Shown one piece after another: positions 33,930-44,095 of a stretch of DNA of 64,000 nucleotides. Both the position numbers and the translations under genes were made by a program. The notes beneath the pieces were generated by a model. That model was not told the origin of the DNA. It did not search any database and worked only from the letters and a program-made list of their open reading frames with translations. Within the stretch, counting starts at the first letter, position 1, and every line of letters begins with the position of its first letter. Origin of the DNA: Linum tenue (taxonomy: Eukaryota; Streptophyta; Magnoliopsida; Malpighiales; Linaceae); contig CAMGYJ010000006.1 of assembly GCA_946122785.1 (NCBI GenBank), forward strand, positions 34,058,066-34,122,065, written 5' to 3'.

Positions 33930-34265
33930 CACACAAACAGCCAAACATTCACCCGCATACATAATCGAACACCCCCCACACTTAAGCACGACATTGTCCT
34001 CAATGGAGGAAAGATAAGGAGGGTAGAACGAAGTTACCAGATCAAGGGTGAATGATGATGGACGGGTCAGGCGGTGCATTCCAGGAAGAGAGAGTAATCA
34101 GAACACAAATACCACACAAAATCTCACAAAGGTTGGGTTATTGACTCTAAAATCAAATAACAAAACTGACTCAACCGAGGAGAAATAGAGAAAGAAATGC
34201 AAACCGACTGGTTGGGTTGCCTCCCGACAAGCGCTTCTTTCACGTCGTGAGCCGGACGATGGCTC

Positions 34266-35456
34266 CTAAGTTTCGGTCCATGCTAGAACCTCCTTGAAGT
34301 TGAGGTTCTCGTCAATGAGGTGGAGTCGCAAGTCACGAGCATGTGGTATGACAGGTGATGGAAGCTCGTGCACTTGATGCAGATGAAGTCTCCATCCTCG
34401 AGACCTCTTCTTCTCTTCTCTCGTCTCATTGCCCCAAACTAGATATGACAACATCGATTGGCCACCATCGCGTCCACCAAGAGGGACCGATGTCGATGTG
34501 GCCTTGGTCTGGCAAAGAGACACTGCAAATGGGTCCTTGCTAAGTAGTTCCTCGAAGTTTGGTGGAGATATCACATGTAACTCATGGCCGGTGCAAGCCT
34601 CTTCCACCTCAACTCCGTCCTCAGCCTGGACGCCAATTGCTTCTTCAACCTCCCTTTCTTCTTCAAGTGGTATCACCCCTGGGAAATGATCAAGAACTCC
34701 TTCTACTTCACTTTCGTCACCCTCCACAACTTCTTTCTGCACCCTTTCTCGCTCTTCTTCTTCTAGCACGGATTGGGGAGCAAGTTGCCAAGCAATTTCT
34801 TTCATGAGATCTTCTTGCATCTCCTCACTCATGCCCGCCTCTTCAAAGCTCAGTTTGGGATGTGGGAAGGTGTGGTCGGCTACGACAGGACATTCCTGAT
34901 CATGATCATCACGGGAGCTCTCCGTGACAACTTCAGTGTGCTCCACAATGTCCTTGTAGCCTTCTTCTTCCTCCTCCTCTTCTATTATGGTAGCTGAAGG
35001 GTGATCTGGAGCAGGTTGTGCACAAGATCGCTCAAGATCATCGACGCTCTTCTTAAGGCTCAGGAGGATCTCCTCTGTTTCACGATAGGCCTGGGTACAA
35101 AGATCCATCCTAGACAATGATCTCTCAATGTCTCGAGCAAACTGCTCCATGAGAAGCCTCAACTCATAATTTGGATCTGGTTGTGGAGTGTAGCATGGCT
35201 CTGCAGAATGGCCCGTGAAGGCCGCCATGGCTAACTCCAGCTCCGATGACCCTTCTGGTTGTGGGAGGAATCCTTCTTGATAAGGAGGTTGTTCTTGATA
35301 TGCCCAGGGGTCTGATTGTTCTCCGTAGTAAGGGGGTTGGTACTGAAACCCGAATCCATAGTCTTCTCCTCCTTGATTGCTCCAGGGAGTCTCGGGGTAA
35401 TACCACTCGGATGGTGGTGGATACCCCCAATGGTTGGAGAAGCCATGAGGATCCAT
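34266..35456 (-). CDS. Intact ORF of unknown function in element A
   Basis: A 396-codon open frame starting 112 bases after the primer site, so it is the first ORF of the full-length RNA. Visible features: an aromatic Pro/Tyr/Trp/Gln-rich N-terminus (residues about 1-70, with repeated 'PPYYGEQ/PPYQEGF'-like words), a helical segment with DIERSLSRMDLCTQAYRETEE (about 110-150) likely to form a coiled coil, a strongly acidic middle with an EEEEEEE run, and a C-terminal basic part with HARDLRLHLIDENLNFKEVL. It has no protease, RT or integrase motifs. The stop is followed by the same 'gaagcgcttgt' motif that follows pol in complete elements, so the ORF occupies the place of gag-pol. It is unbroken in a young element, which argues for recent function, but no family is recognised. 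It could be a rearranged gag or captured sequence. Confidence 0.7.
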   Translation of the reverse strand: MDPHGFSNHWGYPPPSEWYYPETPWSNQGGEDYGFGFQYQPPYYGEQSDPWAYQEQPPYQEGFLPQPEGSSELELAMAAFTGHSAEPCYTPQPDPNYELRLLMEQFARDIERSLSRMDLCTQAYRETEEILLSLKKSVDDLERSCAQPAPDHPSATIIEEEEEEEGYKDIVEHTEVVTESSRDDHDQECPVVADHTFPHPKLSFEEAGMSEEMQEDLMKEIAWQLAPQSVLEEEERERVQKEVVEGDESEVEGVLDHFPGVIPLEEEREVEEAIGVQAEDGVEVEEACTGHELHVISPPNFEELLSKDPFAVSLCQTKATSTSVPLGGRDGGQSMLSYLVWGNETREEKKRSRGWRLHLHQVHELPSPVIPHARDLRLHLIDENLNFKEVLAWTET

Positions 35457-35568
35457 GATTCAGATCTGCACCAACAAAAACAAAAACACCCAAGTGAAAA
35501 GCAAGGGTGGAAAAGAAAAGAAAAATGCTAAAGTAACAAACTTCTGCCTTTCCTAATAATCTAGAAAT

Positions 35569-35586
35569 TCCCCGGCAACGGCGCCA
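35569..35586 (-). promoter_or_regulatory. Primer binding site, tRNA-Asp type (element A)
   Basis: Minus strand TGGCGCCGTTGCCGGGGA is the complement of the 3' end of plant tRNA-Asp, six bases from the LTR end, as in Athila and Tat elements. Confidence 0.85.
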
Positions 35587-35592
35587 AAAACT

Positions 35593-36978
35593 TGACACGC
35601 CAAAACACAACACCAAACTGCGACCAAGTGTAATCGCAGTCCGGGAATGCAGTAACAGGCAAGTTATATTATCAACCCGGGGTCTAGATCTACTGCTTAC
35701 TCCGTGATTCTCTATTATCTAGCAAACTAATTCGAGTGATTGTTATTTAAAGCAAAATCAGTAAGAAAGCAGTAAACTGTTCGGTTTTCTAAAGCAAGTA
35801 AGAGTCACTCGGGAATGAGTCCCCCTAGCCCCTTAGTTAGGTTCAATTGTAATTCCATGGGTTGATTTACTGTTGATTAGACTGCGGAAGATCCGACAGT
35901 AGCTTGGAATCCCTTAAGCTGACCAAGCCCTCTCAGTCTAACTACCCGGCAGACGACTAGTCTTCACCGGGATAGAAAGCTGAAGCAATAAGCACAGAAC
36001 TCCACTACTGGAATTGAATTCCAGTACAAAGCAGTAAACTGGCTAACTCTCGTATAGCCAATCTCCTACTATCGAATGAAGAGGCTCTAACAACCTAATC
36101 AGATTCTATCTATCTCAGGTTGCAGCAGAAATTGAGAAAAGCTGATCAGACTCCAATCAATTCAATAAACATGCATCATTCGATTAAAATCAAACAGTAA
36201 TATCATCCCAAGTCATTACAATCAAATCCCTAACACAAGGAACTAGGGTTCTTCATACCCAAGTGAGAGAAAGGTTCTACTCCATAGAGAGAGAAAGGAA
36301 AACAGAAATCAGAGTAGTCATACTCATAAAGATGAGGAAAATCTGCTCTGGGATGTCAATCTTCACTCCTAGGGACGTAATCTGGGCTTCAATGATGAGA
36401 AATCCACTCCAAAATAGCTCCTAGGGTTTGTTCTTCGCTCTTTCTCTCTCTAAAACTCTGTTTTTGCTCTAGAAACTCGAATACCTCTTCCTTGGCTCGA
36501 ATCTGCCTCCAAAAACCCGACTCTGGGCGAATTACGGGCTGAATTACGGCCGTAATCACGTCATGCCCGTAATTCGCACCAAAACGCACGTTTCAATTAA
36601 GCTGAAGGAGGAGGAGATACGCCCGTAATTTCCAATTACCGCCAGTAATTTGGGAATTACGGTCGTAATTCTTGGAGGTCCTGCCCGTAATTTTAGCACC
36701 GAGGGGAAATTCTGGGGAAAAGGCTCGGCAATTAATTTACGGGCATGCCCTGGCCAATTACGGTCGTAATTTGGCAGGGGCTGCCCGTAATTCTGTCTGT
36801 GATTCGCCATCTGACCTCCAAATGACCCGAAACTTGCGCCTATGCACCTCTTTACTTGCTAGGACCTGAAATACGACAAAACAACACAACCTAGCGTAAA
36901 ATAGGCCAAGGAACAATCAATTCGAACCAAAATGGACAAGAAACCCGAGTGAAAGCACGTGCAAATACGATGCTATCA
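35593..36978 (-). mobile_element. Element A 5' LTR
   Basis: 1386 bp, near-identical to 23572-24958. The palindrome cluster is at about 36528-36790. Confidence 0.92.
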
Positions 36979-36983
36979 GTCCT
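36979..36983. repeat. Target-site duplication of element A (right)
   Basis: GTCCT, matching 23567-23571. Confidence 0.9.
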
Positions 36984-37104
36984 GTTAGGATATCTTTCGC
37001 GTTGCTTTTTAGCATCTGTAACACCACCTTCTGATTCCGACGTTTTTGGTGACGCTCTTCCTCTTCGTTTGGCTATGCTTATTCTTTGCTAGCACCAAGC
37101 CAAA

Positions 37105-37120
37105 CCAATCTCTGATACCA
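37105..37120 (-). promoter_or_regulatory. Primer binding site, initiator tRNA-Met type (element B)
   Basis: Minus strand TGGTATCAGAGATTGG, complementary to initiator tRNA-Met, as in chromoviruses. Confidence 0.8.
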
Positions 37121-37570
37121 CTTATCACAGCCTTACTCTCGGTCGTGTGGTCTTAGCTCTCAATTACGTTAGAGAATGAAGCAGCTTTCTCTCAAACTCA
37201 CGTGCAAGCAAAGAAAGCAAGAAGAAAGACAAAGAAAATGGAAGAACTCTTTAGTGTGTATTACTCTAAAAAAAATGATGGAATGAGTTACAAGTGAGGG
37301 AGATGACTCCTTATATAGACATCTCCACATACAAGGCATCTATGCCCCTTCATAATGGTCCCTCTACATCAATACCCACATAAAGTCCCCCCATAATGCA
37401 CTCCTTAATACCACACATAATGTAGCCCATAAGTGCACCATAATGCTCATAAAGGTTGGGAGAATTCTAGAAGTATCTCTATGCTTCTAGTCTTCCATAC
37501 ACGCCACATGTGCATGCCATGTTGTCACCTAGTTGGCGCCATGTCATCTGCCACATGTGACGATACCTAG
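37121..37570 (-). mobile_element. Chromovirus 5' LTR (element B)
   Basis: On the minus strand a TATA box 'gtctatataagg' lies near 37322-37311, followed by pyrimidine-rich R-U5 sequence and ending near 'gagagtaaggctgtgataag' before the primer site. The outer boundary is uncertain because no second LTR remains for comparison. Confidence 0.55.
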
Positions 37571-39673
37571 TGGGCATATATGATGAGAACCCTATATGCA
37601 TGAGAGCTGATCGGGCATGTAGTTTGCCACTTTTTTCATTTGTCTATCAACTTTTAAATAATTAATGTCATATGTTATTGGGGACCGAAGTCATTTTAAC
37701 TTTTCCAAATTGTTAAACATAATAGTTGACCAAATGTTGCTCTCATGTTAGTCGACTCTCAATGACATGGTGTTTATATGTCAATGATGTAAGATTGTAA
37801 GTCATTCAACAATGACAATGTAGTACTCAGATTGTGGATCGGGTTCAAATTCAAACTTGACTGAGGAGGGGTTCTAGTATATCTAAAACAGGCTTCGGAA
37901 GTGGCATTTAGGTTTTTCCGAGAAAAATGAAGAGTTCTTGATTTGGAGGGGGAAAAATGGCGAAGCGGTACTGGTGGAGGAGAAAATGGAAGAGATGATC
38001 TACGAGGATGGGGAGCAATTAGAGAGAGAGAGAGAGAGAGTTGAAGTTATAGTCGCCAGATAACAATTTTCACTCTGCAATTGAGACGCAAGAGAAGTTT
38101 TATTCATCTATGTCATGGGCATTTCAGTTCTAAGTTTCTTGATGGCCCAGAAAGAGATGGATAAACCATTGCCTTCAGTAGTGTCTCCCACTAGACATGG
38201 AACGATAAAAAACCACAACCAAAGAAAAGGATCAATAACTCAATTATATGGAAGTAACCAACCTTTGGGTCCATAGTTAATGTTGTTTTGTTTCTGTATA
38301 TCGAACGGGAACCCATGTTCTTCTTCTTACACGGTAAATGACTAAAAATATGGAAGTAACCAACCTTTGGTCCATACTTAGATAGATCCCAGCATTTGGG
38401 ACTTGGCGATACAACCCAAGTGTCCAAGTCCAACACAAGGTTAAGAATGGGGGTATTGCATAAGACATGGCTTTTTCTCTCCCAAAGCCTAGGGCGAAAC
38501 TAGGCTTAGTCCAAGGAGATACCAAGACTCGGACTTGCCTGGCTTTCTTCAATAAAACAAGAGGGTTCGGCCGCTAATGTCTGGAAGGCAACCGCTTCGC
38601 ATATATAACACAGCAGGAGCCCCCCTCCCAAAATAAAAGGACTGGTTGTCTTGTTCTCAAATGACTCGAGTCATTCTCGAAAATACATTATTGGCACGAA
38701 TGTCACCGTTATTTGATTCCATAAGTTATGGTGTGAAAGTCGTAGCAGGATTCGTCTGACAATCACTTGTTGTGCTGATGTGGAGGTGAGGAGTGCCTGG
38801 CTTCCTTGTTGTTGCTTCTTTTCGTTGGCACCTTGGCTTCTGGGTAATGTTGCATCCTTCGGAACTGGTCTTCAGCTTGCTTGTACGCCTATTCCTTGGT
38901 CTTAATTTTTGACACCAACGAAGTGCATGAAAGATGTTCAGAAAACAAAACTGTGCTACTTGTAAGCGCAGAGTCTGAGATCCATCTTGTTTGATTCACA
39001 TAGCAGCAAAAGTAATTTACAACATGTTTGATTCAGAAGAGGCTAGGGAGATCACCAATTCACCACAGTCAAATCATGCTAACAGCGACCCACAACATAA
39101 ATCGAAAGACAACATGCTCCATCTTTCATTGCCGATTCAACCAAACCCAAAACGAAAAACAAATAAAAGCGAAAATGAGCATTTATCTGGGCTCTTGCCA
39201 TGACACATGTATACTATCACTATATAGGTTGAATGGTTGATGATATACATACTTGGAGGAGATGTGTTGCATTGCATGGTAGTGGCTCAGTGGCCAGCGC
39301 CGCAACCTGTAGTTGCTTTGATAACCAGAAGCGAGATGGATGATTGATGAATACAGCTACGTACGGCAACTCTTGCTGCCTTACATGCTCTCCTCCTCAT
39401 TATTCCCTTTCTCCTGGCCTTCCCGCTTGCACGCTAATGGTGAAATGCAGAGTACTAACAAGCAACCGACTCCTCTTCTAGGCTGATGAAAGACTGATTG
39501 ATGCCATGCCTCCCTCCCTCTCAACCCGCTAACAAATAAACATCCAATAGGATAGATAATATATGCTTTTAGCACAAACAAGCTTAGCTTTGCTCTCTAG
39601 TCAGGACTCAGGGAAGCGGCGCTGAACTCTTGCTTCTTCCTCTTCTTTCTCACTTACATCACTTGCCTCCCTG
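37571..39673. other. Intergenic DNA without a supported gene
   Basis: A/T-rich sequence with a perfect (AG)10 run at 38021-38040 and a local duplication of 'tatggaagtaaccaaccttt' (about 38249 and 38350). The part from about 39200 to 39673 may be the 3' UTR of the adjoining minus-strand gene. Confidence 0.5.
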
Positions 39674-40565
39674 CTATGATTTGTGACGTCCTAATAATAA
39701 CTTGTTCAACTGAGCTATTTGATTTAGGAGCTCAACTATTTTCTGCCCACAAAAAAACCACATAAAAAATCAATATTACAGTGCAAAACCACGCAGAGCA
39801 GAAGCAAATAGCCTTCTATAGAAGAAGGCATTTTCGCAAACACCTAACAAGCAAAAATGTACCGGAATCACAATGGACGGAAATTATGAGTTACTACATT
39901 AACCATACCTCGTCTTTCTCTCTCGTGATCTGCAGCAACCGTCCGACGCTATTTCTTCGCTGTAGGCTTCTCCTCCTCCTCTCTCTCAATCACAACCACC
40001 ACATTACAGACGCCGCCGCAACCGTAAGCCCAACATTCCCGATCGTCCAAACAACCTTGCAACTACAAAACTTGGTTCGGATAATCTGAAGAGCGACTCC
40101 CCACCATCTGGGCGCCGCTGAATCTGGAAGAGGCGAAGGTGGGAGGTCAACTTCCGACGAGCGGTACGATAGCGGAGACTGCGGAAATGATCCGTCTGGG
40201 TCGGAGTCGAATTGCTCGGACGAGGATGGGCTTGAATTGGACGGGGGATACAAGAGGGAAGAGATCGGTGAGGCTAAGAGCGGCGGCGCCTCCTCCGGGT
40301 CCGGGTTTTTAATGAGAAGAGCGGAGGAGAAGTGCTGTGGCAACTGGTAACCGGAAAGGGAGGATGAAGGTGTGAGATTTTCATGGCTGCTTGGAGGGAA
40401 AATTGAGAAATCAGCGCTGTTGGTTGGAGAAGAATCACGGATGACAACCATCGGCAATGGCTCGGAACAAAACTTGTGGGTCTTTATCAAGGAAGAAGAT
40501 TGAGGAACAGAGGGAGCATCCCTGTTGGAGAAGATGTCAACGGGGTCGCCGTCGAGTCCCGCCAT
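39674..40565 (-). pseudogene. Two-exon plant gene of unknown function with in-frame TGA
   Basis: On the minus strand exon 1 runs 40565-39909 and exon 2 39742-39674. The donor is GAG|GTATGG and the acceptor GTGGGCAG|AAA, phase 0, stop TAG at 39674-39676. Exon 1 starts MAGLDGDPVDIF and is Ser/Pro-rich for about 150 residues, then has a Trp-containing segment (PRWWGVALQIIRTKF) and a hydrophobic stretch (WTIGNVGLTVAAASVMWWL) that could be one membrane span. A TGA at 39990-39992 interrupts the frame right after MWWL. Beyond it, in the same frame, come an Arg-rich segment, GRLLQITREKDE, and after splicing KIVELLNQIAQLNKLLLGRH, a helix typical of the end of such plant proteins. The continuity across the stop and the intron shows the original gene extended past the TGA. 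An upstream ATG at 40754 is in frame, but 40565 seems the better start. A Pack-MULE lies 221 bases upstream. Confidence 0.65.
39990..39992 (-). other. In-frame TGA in an otherwise continuous gene
   Basis: Minus-strand codon after MWWL. The frame continues for 27 codons to the splice donor and 22 codons in exon 2. Confidence 0.7.
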
Positions 40566-40775
40566 TGTCGAGCACGAAGAAGCATCAGAAGGCGCCGGAG
40601 GGAAATTCTTCTGTTGGGGAAATGGAAGCGAGCTGCTGATGAGGAAAAGGCAGAGCCAAAAGCGTACGCATACTTCTCGTTTGGATCCGAGAGTGGCTCG
40701 CTCCCTATTTGTCCAAAGTCCAAACAGTTTTCGGGCGTAACTGTTGTTTTTCATTATATCAAATTTCAGATTTGG

Positions 40776-40785
40776 GTTTAGAAAG
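40776..40785. repeat. Pack-MULE target-site duplication (left)
   Basis: GTTTAGAAAG, identical to 42338-42347. Confidence 0.9.
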
Positions 40786-41060
40786 GGCTAAATTGCAAGT
40801 TTGGTCACTGAAATTACTTAAAAATTTCATGTTTGCCACTAAAATTAATTAATTCCATTCGTAGTCACTTAAATTAGGTTAACAGTTCAAGTTTGGTCAC
40901 TGGCCGTTAGTCTCCGTTAACTTTTGCTGATGTGGCGGTCAACTCTTATAGTTGACCGTTAAATGACTGACGTGGCAATTAAAAAATTAACAAAATAATT
41001 TAATTTAATTATTTTTTATTTTCACCTAATTATTATAATTTATAAAATTAAAAAAAAATC
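40786..41060. repeat. Pack-MULE left terminal inverted repeat
   Basis: Pairs with 42065-42337 with scattered mismatches and small indels. Confidence 0.85.
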
Positions 41061-41105
41061 CTTATTCCTTTTAATTATTATTTTCAACCGCCCGTCGTTG
41101 TTCCT

Positions 41106-42044
41106 CTACCCTCCGGTCGACGACCTCTCCCGGCCGGCTAAGCCCCGCGCCATCACCGTCTTGGGCCTCCTCAATTCCGCCAGAGGCCGACCCCCACCAC
41201 CCCTGCTTCTGCTACTCTGCTCTGTCGATTTCGCCGAGTCGATTTTCGAACTCGAATTGGGATTCGGTGTCCACAGCTGCGTCTTTGTGGAGGATACGCT
41301 TGATTTCTCTGCAGATAGAGATTCTCTTACCTTTCTCGGAATCGGAATTGTACCGAGTGGCGGAGGAGGAGACGGTGGTGGAGGAGTTGGTGGTGGAGCG
41401 GTGGCTTCACTGGGCAGGAAGTCGTTTAACGATTGAAGGAGTGTCATATTAGGCGTCGGCGTCGGCCCCGAGAATTTCGGGTTTTTTTAGTGATACGAAC
41501 TTGGCTGCTCATTGTGCTGAGCTCCACTCACATGCGGCGGCGGCGGCGGCCGTCGAGGTGGAGGCTCCGATGATGGCTTCTTAATTGAAGGAATAATCAC
41601 ATGCTTTATTTCAGGAGGAGAAACAGAGGAAGAAAACCTCGATTTGGGGGAAGTTCTCTTCAAATGAGGAACAAATACAGAGGAACCATTATTACTTCCA
41701 TTGACTGACCTCAACGAGATGCCATCGTTGCTTTTAGAGTAATGTCGTCGCGTATAGAACCCGAAGCAGGAGTGTAGAAGCCGTTGTTATTGCTCATGGC
41801 AGAGGCCGCCGGCGTGTAGAACGACGTGTCATTGTTGCTCTCTTCACTAGACGCTGATGAAGTCGGAGATCCGAAGCTCTCGTACTCTGGCCTTGGAGCA
41901 GCTGCAGCAGCAGCAAAGACTGGACGAGGAGGAAGACGAGGATGGATATTCGAAGAAGCAGCTGCAGAAGGAGGTTTCAGCAATGGCGGCAGCGGCTGCA
42001 ACTCAGGACTGGATCTGTATCGATCAGATCTCTTGGTAGAGTTC
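41106..42044 (-). pseudogene. Captured class I formin gene fragment
   Basis: On the minus strand, directly after the right TIR, the sequence reads '[20 protein letters not shown]' followed by PPL, a hallmark of the cytoplasmic part of plant class I formins before the FH1 region. It continues with Ser-rich sequence containing two FYTPA motifs (42001-41711), then SVFVPHLKRTSPKSRFSSSVS and Pro runs (PPPRRPPPPP; TPPPPSPPPP) like an FH1 domain. The frame is split among 42001-41711, 41714-41487 and 41447-41106 by stops and shifts, and no FH2 (actin-binding) domain is present. It is a host gene piece carried by the MULE. Its donor gene is not in the window. Confidence 0.55.
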
Positions 42045-42064
42045 AGCTTATGGTAGGGAAAATA

Positions 42065-42337
42065 TTAATTAAAGAATTAGGATTTTTTTTATAATAATTA
42101 GATGGAAAATAAAAAATAATTAAATTATTTTATTAATTTTTTAATTGCCACATCACTCATTTAACGGTCAACTATAAGAGTTGACCGCCACATCAGCAAA
42201 AGTTAACGGAGACTAACGGCCAGTGACCAAACTTGAACTGCTAACCTAATTTAAGTGACTACGGATGGAATAAATTAATTTTAGTGGCAAACATGAAATT
42301 TTTAAGTAATTCTAGTGACCAAACTTGCAATTTAGCC
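42065..42337. repeat. Pack-MULE right terminal inverted repeat
   Basis: Inverse of 40786-41060. Confidence 0.85.
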
Positions 42338-42347
42338 GTTTAGAAAG
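42338..42347. repeat. Pack-MULE target-site duplication (right)
   Basis: GTTTAGAAAG. Confidence 0.9.
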
Positions 42348-42659
42348 GGATTGCTAATTGTCCCACTATATTCTACTATATTTGTTCTAAATTAAAAATC
42401 AATACTTGTGATTTATTTATTAGAGGTTAGGATGTAGTATCATACTTTAAATTTGATTAAATTTACGGTCTATATAGAGATTTTCATTAGTGGTACTTAG
42501 AGTATATTATACTCCAGCAGTACACCAGTCTGACCCATATATTGTTTACTTTAACTTCAAATATAAATATTTTTAAATTAGATTATTTATGCATATGTAC
42601 AAGGTAGCGTAAGCCAGGCGTAAGCTTACCTTACCATTTGCCAATTGAGTTTTGTTATT
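42348..42659. other. A/T-rich intergenic DNA
   Basis: No gene or element boundary recognised. Confidence 0.4.
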
Positions 42660-42689
42660 TAGACCATGAATTAATTAGAGTTTGGGGCA

Positions 42690-44095
42690 TGATACTATAT
42701 CCTAACCTCTGACTCGCACGAAACTACACCACAATTAAACCCAATTAGAGCCCAAGTTTTTAAACTCTAATCGGGTGCAGTATAGGGAAAGTATTTATAT
42801 ATCGACCCGGGCCGGTCCGTCTACCCCTATTTCGGTTGTTGAAATCATTATCTAGCGATAAAACTTCGGTTAAAAGGTTTGCAAATTGAAATGAAAGAAA
42901 GCAAAGGAAATTTGGTTTGAAAACTCTTTTGTGGGAAAGTCACTCGGATTTCGCTTCCCCCTAACCGCTACCATGCTACGTGGATTGGAACGATTGCCTT
43001 GGGCACGTTAATCGTGAACCGCAGAGGAAAGCGTATGTGGTCAGAGACCACAGTCTCAATTGCTAAACCGAGGTGAGGATGAAAGGCTGTATCACTCGAT
43101 CCTCTCGGTTTAGACAATCGGTAATCGACTTACTCCCTCACTCAACTCTAAGGTCGGACGGTTAAACCACAATTAATCGACTTGTTCAATTCAATATTGA
43201 GGGTTTCCCTAACTCAACCTAGTTTAGGTGGCTTAGAAAGCGGAAGGAAAACCAACTCGATTGAGTCTCCCTTTAAATGGGGATTTTCCTCTCTAAACTA
43301 GGCTAAGGTGGCAAATTAGATTACTAGCACCTAAATGCACAAACTTAGGGGTGCTAAGCACAATTATGCACAATCCCTAGGATGCTAAGCACAAAATATG
43401 CACAACCCCTAAGTTTCTAAGCACAAGCATGCACAATCATGGTGCATAATGACTCAAACATTAAATTGACAATACCCAATATCAATCATCCAAACCACAT
43501 ACAAGAAAACTACATGGTAGAGTTAGGGTTTCACAGTAAGAAAACTACCTTGGGGAAATCTTCCCAAAATCTCCTTGAAGCCAAGGCCTAACCTCTTCTT
43601 CTCTATTGGTTCTGTTTCTCTCACTAGAATGCTGAAGAAGGTGTTTCTCTCACAAAAGTGGGCTCTCCCCTTGTCTCCTCCTTGCAGCTCAGCTTTTAAA
43701 ACCGAGAAGAGCTGAGTTCACGGCCGTGAACCATCAAACGCGTTCGTGAACTCAGGGCGAGCGCCAAAACGCTCCGCATCACCCTCATCAGTTCACGGGC
43801 AACTGCTTGTGTTCTCTGTCTTAGTGACCGTGAACTCACCTTGCGTCAGTAACCTTCACATTGGCTCTAGACGCCTTGCGATTCATGGTCAAGTCTCCTT
43901 CTTCACGGTCTTGCATGACTGTGAACTCCTTCAGTTAGCCGTGAACTGGCTCTTTTTCACCTCTTTTCTCGATTTTCGATCCTTTTCGCCAATCTTTCGA
44001 CTCCGAGGCTGGTTTCACCTATTTAATCCTGAAACACACTCAAACACGAAGAACCTCGCGTAAAAACAACCTTTAATGAGCGAATTTGGCACAAC
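42690..44095 (-). mobile_element. Element F LTR-like region
   Basis: Contains the 'tttacgcgaggttctt' passage near its start on the minus strand and a palindrome cluster at about 43715-43950 (TTCACGGCCGTGAA core and TTCACGG half-sites). Ends are approximate. Confidence 0.5.

Larger units (their letters stand above)
32886..34010 (-). mobile_element. 3' untranslated module following the 396-codon ORF
   Basis: It contains the G tract block ('attgaggacaatgtcgtgcttaag', near 34005-33970), hairpin H5, the GGGA hairpin and a complete polypurine tract directly before the internal LTR fragment. It shows the complete 3'-tail order inside a larger element. No coding region. Confidence 0.7.
23572..36978 (-). 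mobile_element. Composite Athila-type retrotransposon A, complete with TSD
   Basis: Two near-identical LTRs (23572-24958 and 35593-36978) begin TGATAGCATCG and end GTGTCA on the minus strand, flanked by GTCCT. By eye they differ at about 15 positions and one 1-bp indel, roughly 1%, so insertion is recent. Internally, 5' to 3': tRNA-Asp primer site, an intact 396-codon ORF, a 3'-tail module, an internal LTR fragment, gag, protease with integrase-like tail, LTR-like palindromes, a decayed ORF1, another 3'-tail module, and the purine tract. It looks like three element bodies chained together and has no RT or integrase core. Confidence 0.9.
19830..37570 (-). mobile_element. Reina-like chromovirus (element B), split by element A
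   Basis: The internal order on the minus strand is LTR (about 37570-37121), tRNA-iMet primer site (37120-37105), gag, protease, reverse transcriptase, RNase H, integrase, chromodomain. Element A (23572-36978) lies in the N-terminal part of gag, and the gag frame resumes exactly when A and one copy of GTCCT are left out. Many stops and frameshifts are present. The 3' LTR is missing: the element stops near a LINE tail at about 19790-19830. Chromodomain presence, gag type and primer site point to the Reina lineage. Confidence 0.75.
40786..42337 (-). mobile_element. Pack-MULE with captured formin fragment
   Basis: Terminal inverted repeats of about 270 bases (40786-41060 and 42065-42337) begin GGCTAAATTGCAAGTTTGGTCACT and are flanked by a perfect 10-bp duplication. 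Long TIRs plus a 9-11-bp TSD are diagnostic of Mutator-like elements. The interior has no transposase. On the minus strand it encodes Ser/Pro-rich sequence starting about 42044 that resembles a class I formin. It is non-autonomous and sits just upstream of the two-exon gene, within its likely promoter. Confidence 0.88.

Noticed and set aside
34355..34807. Several plus-strand frames opposite the 396-codon ORF
   Set aside because: Shadows of the acidic minus-strand ORF; short and overlapping.
38191..38552. Overlapping minus-strand frames of 81 and 91 codons
   Set aside because: No domain, a local duplication explains part of the sequence, and no splice context was found.
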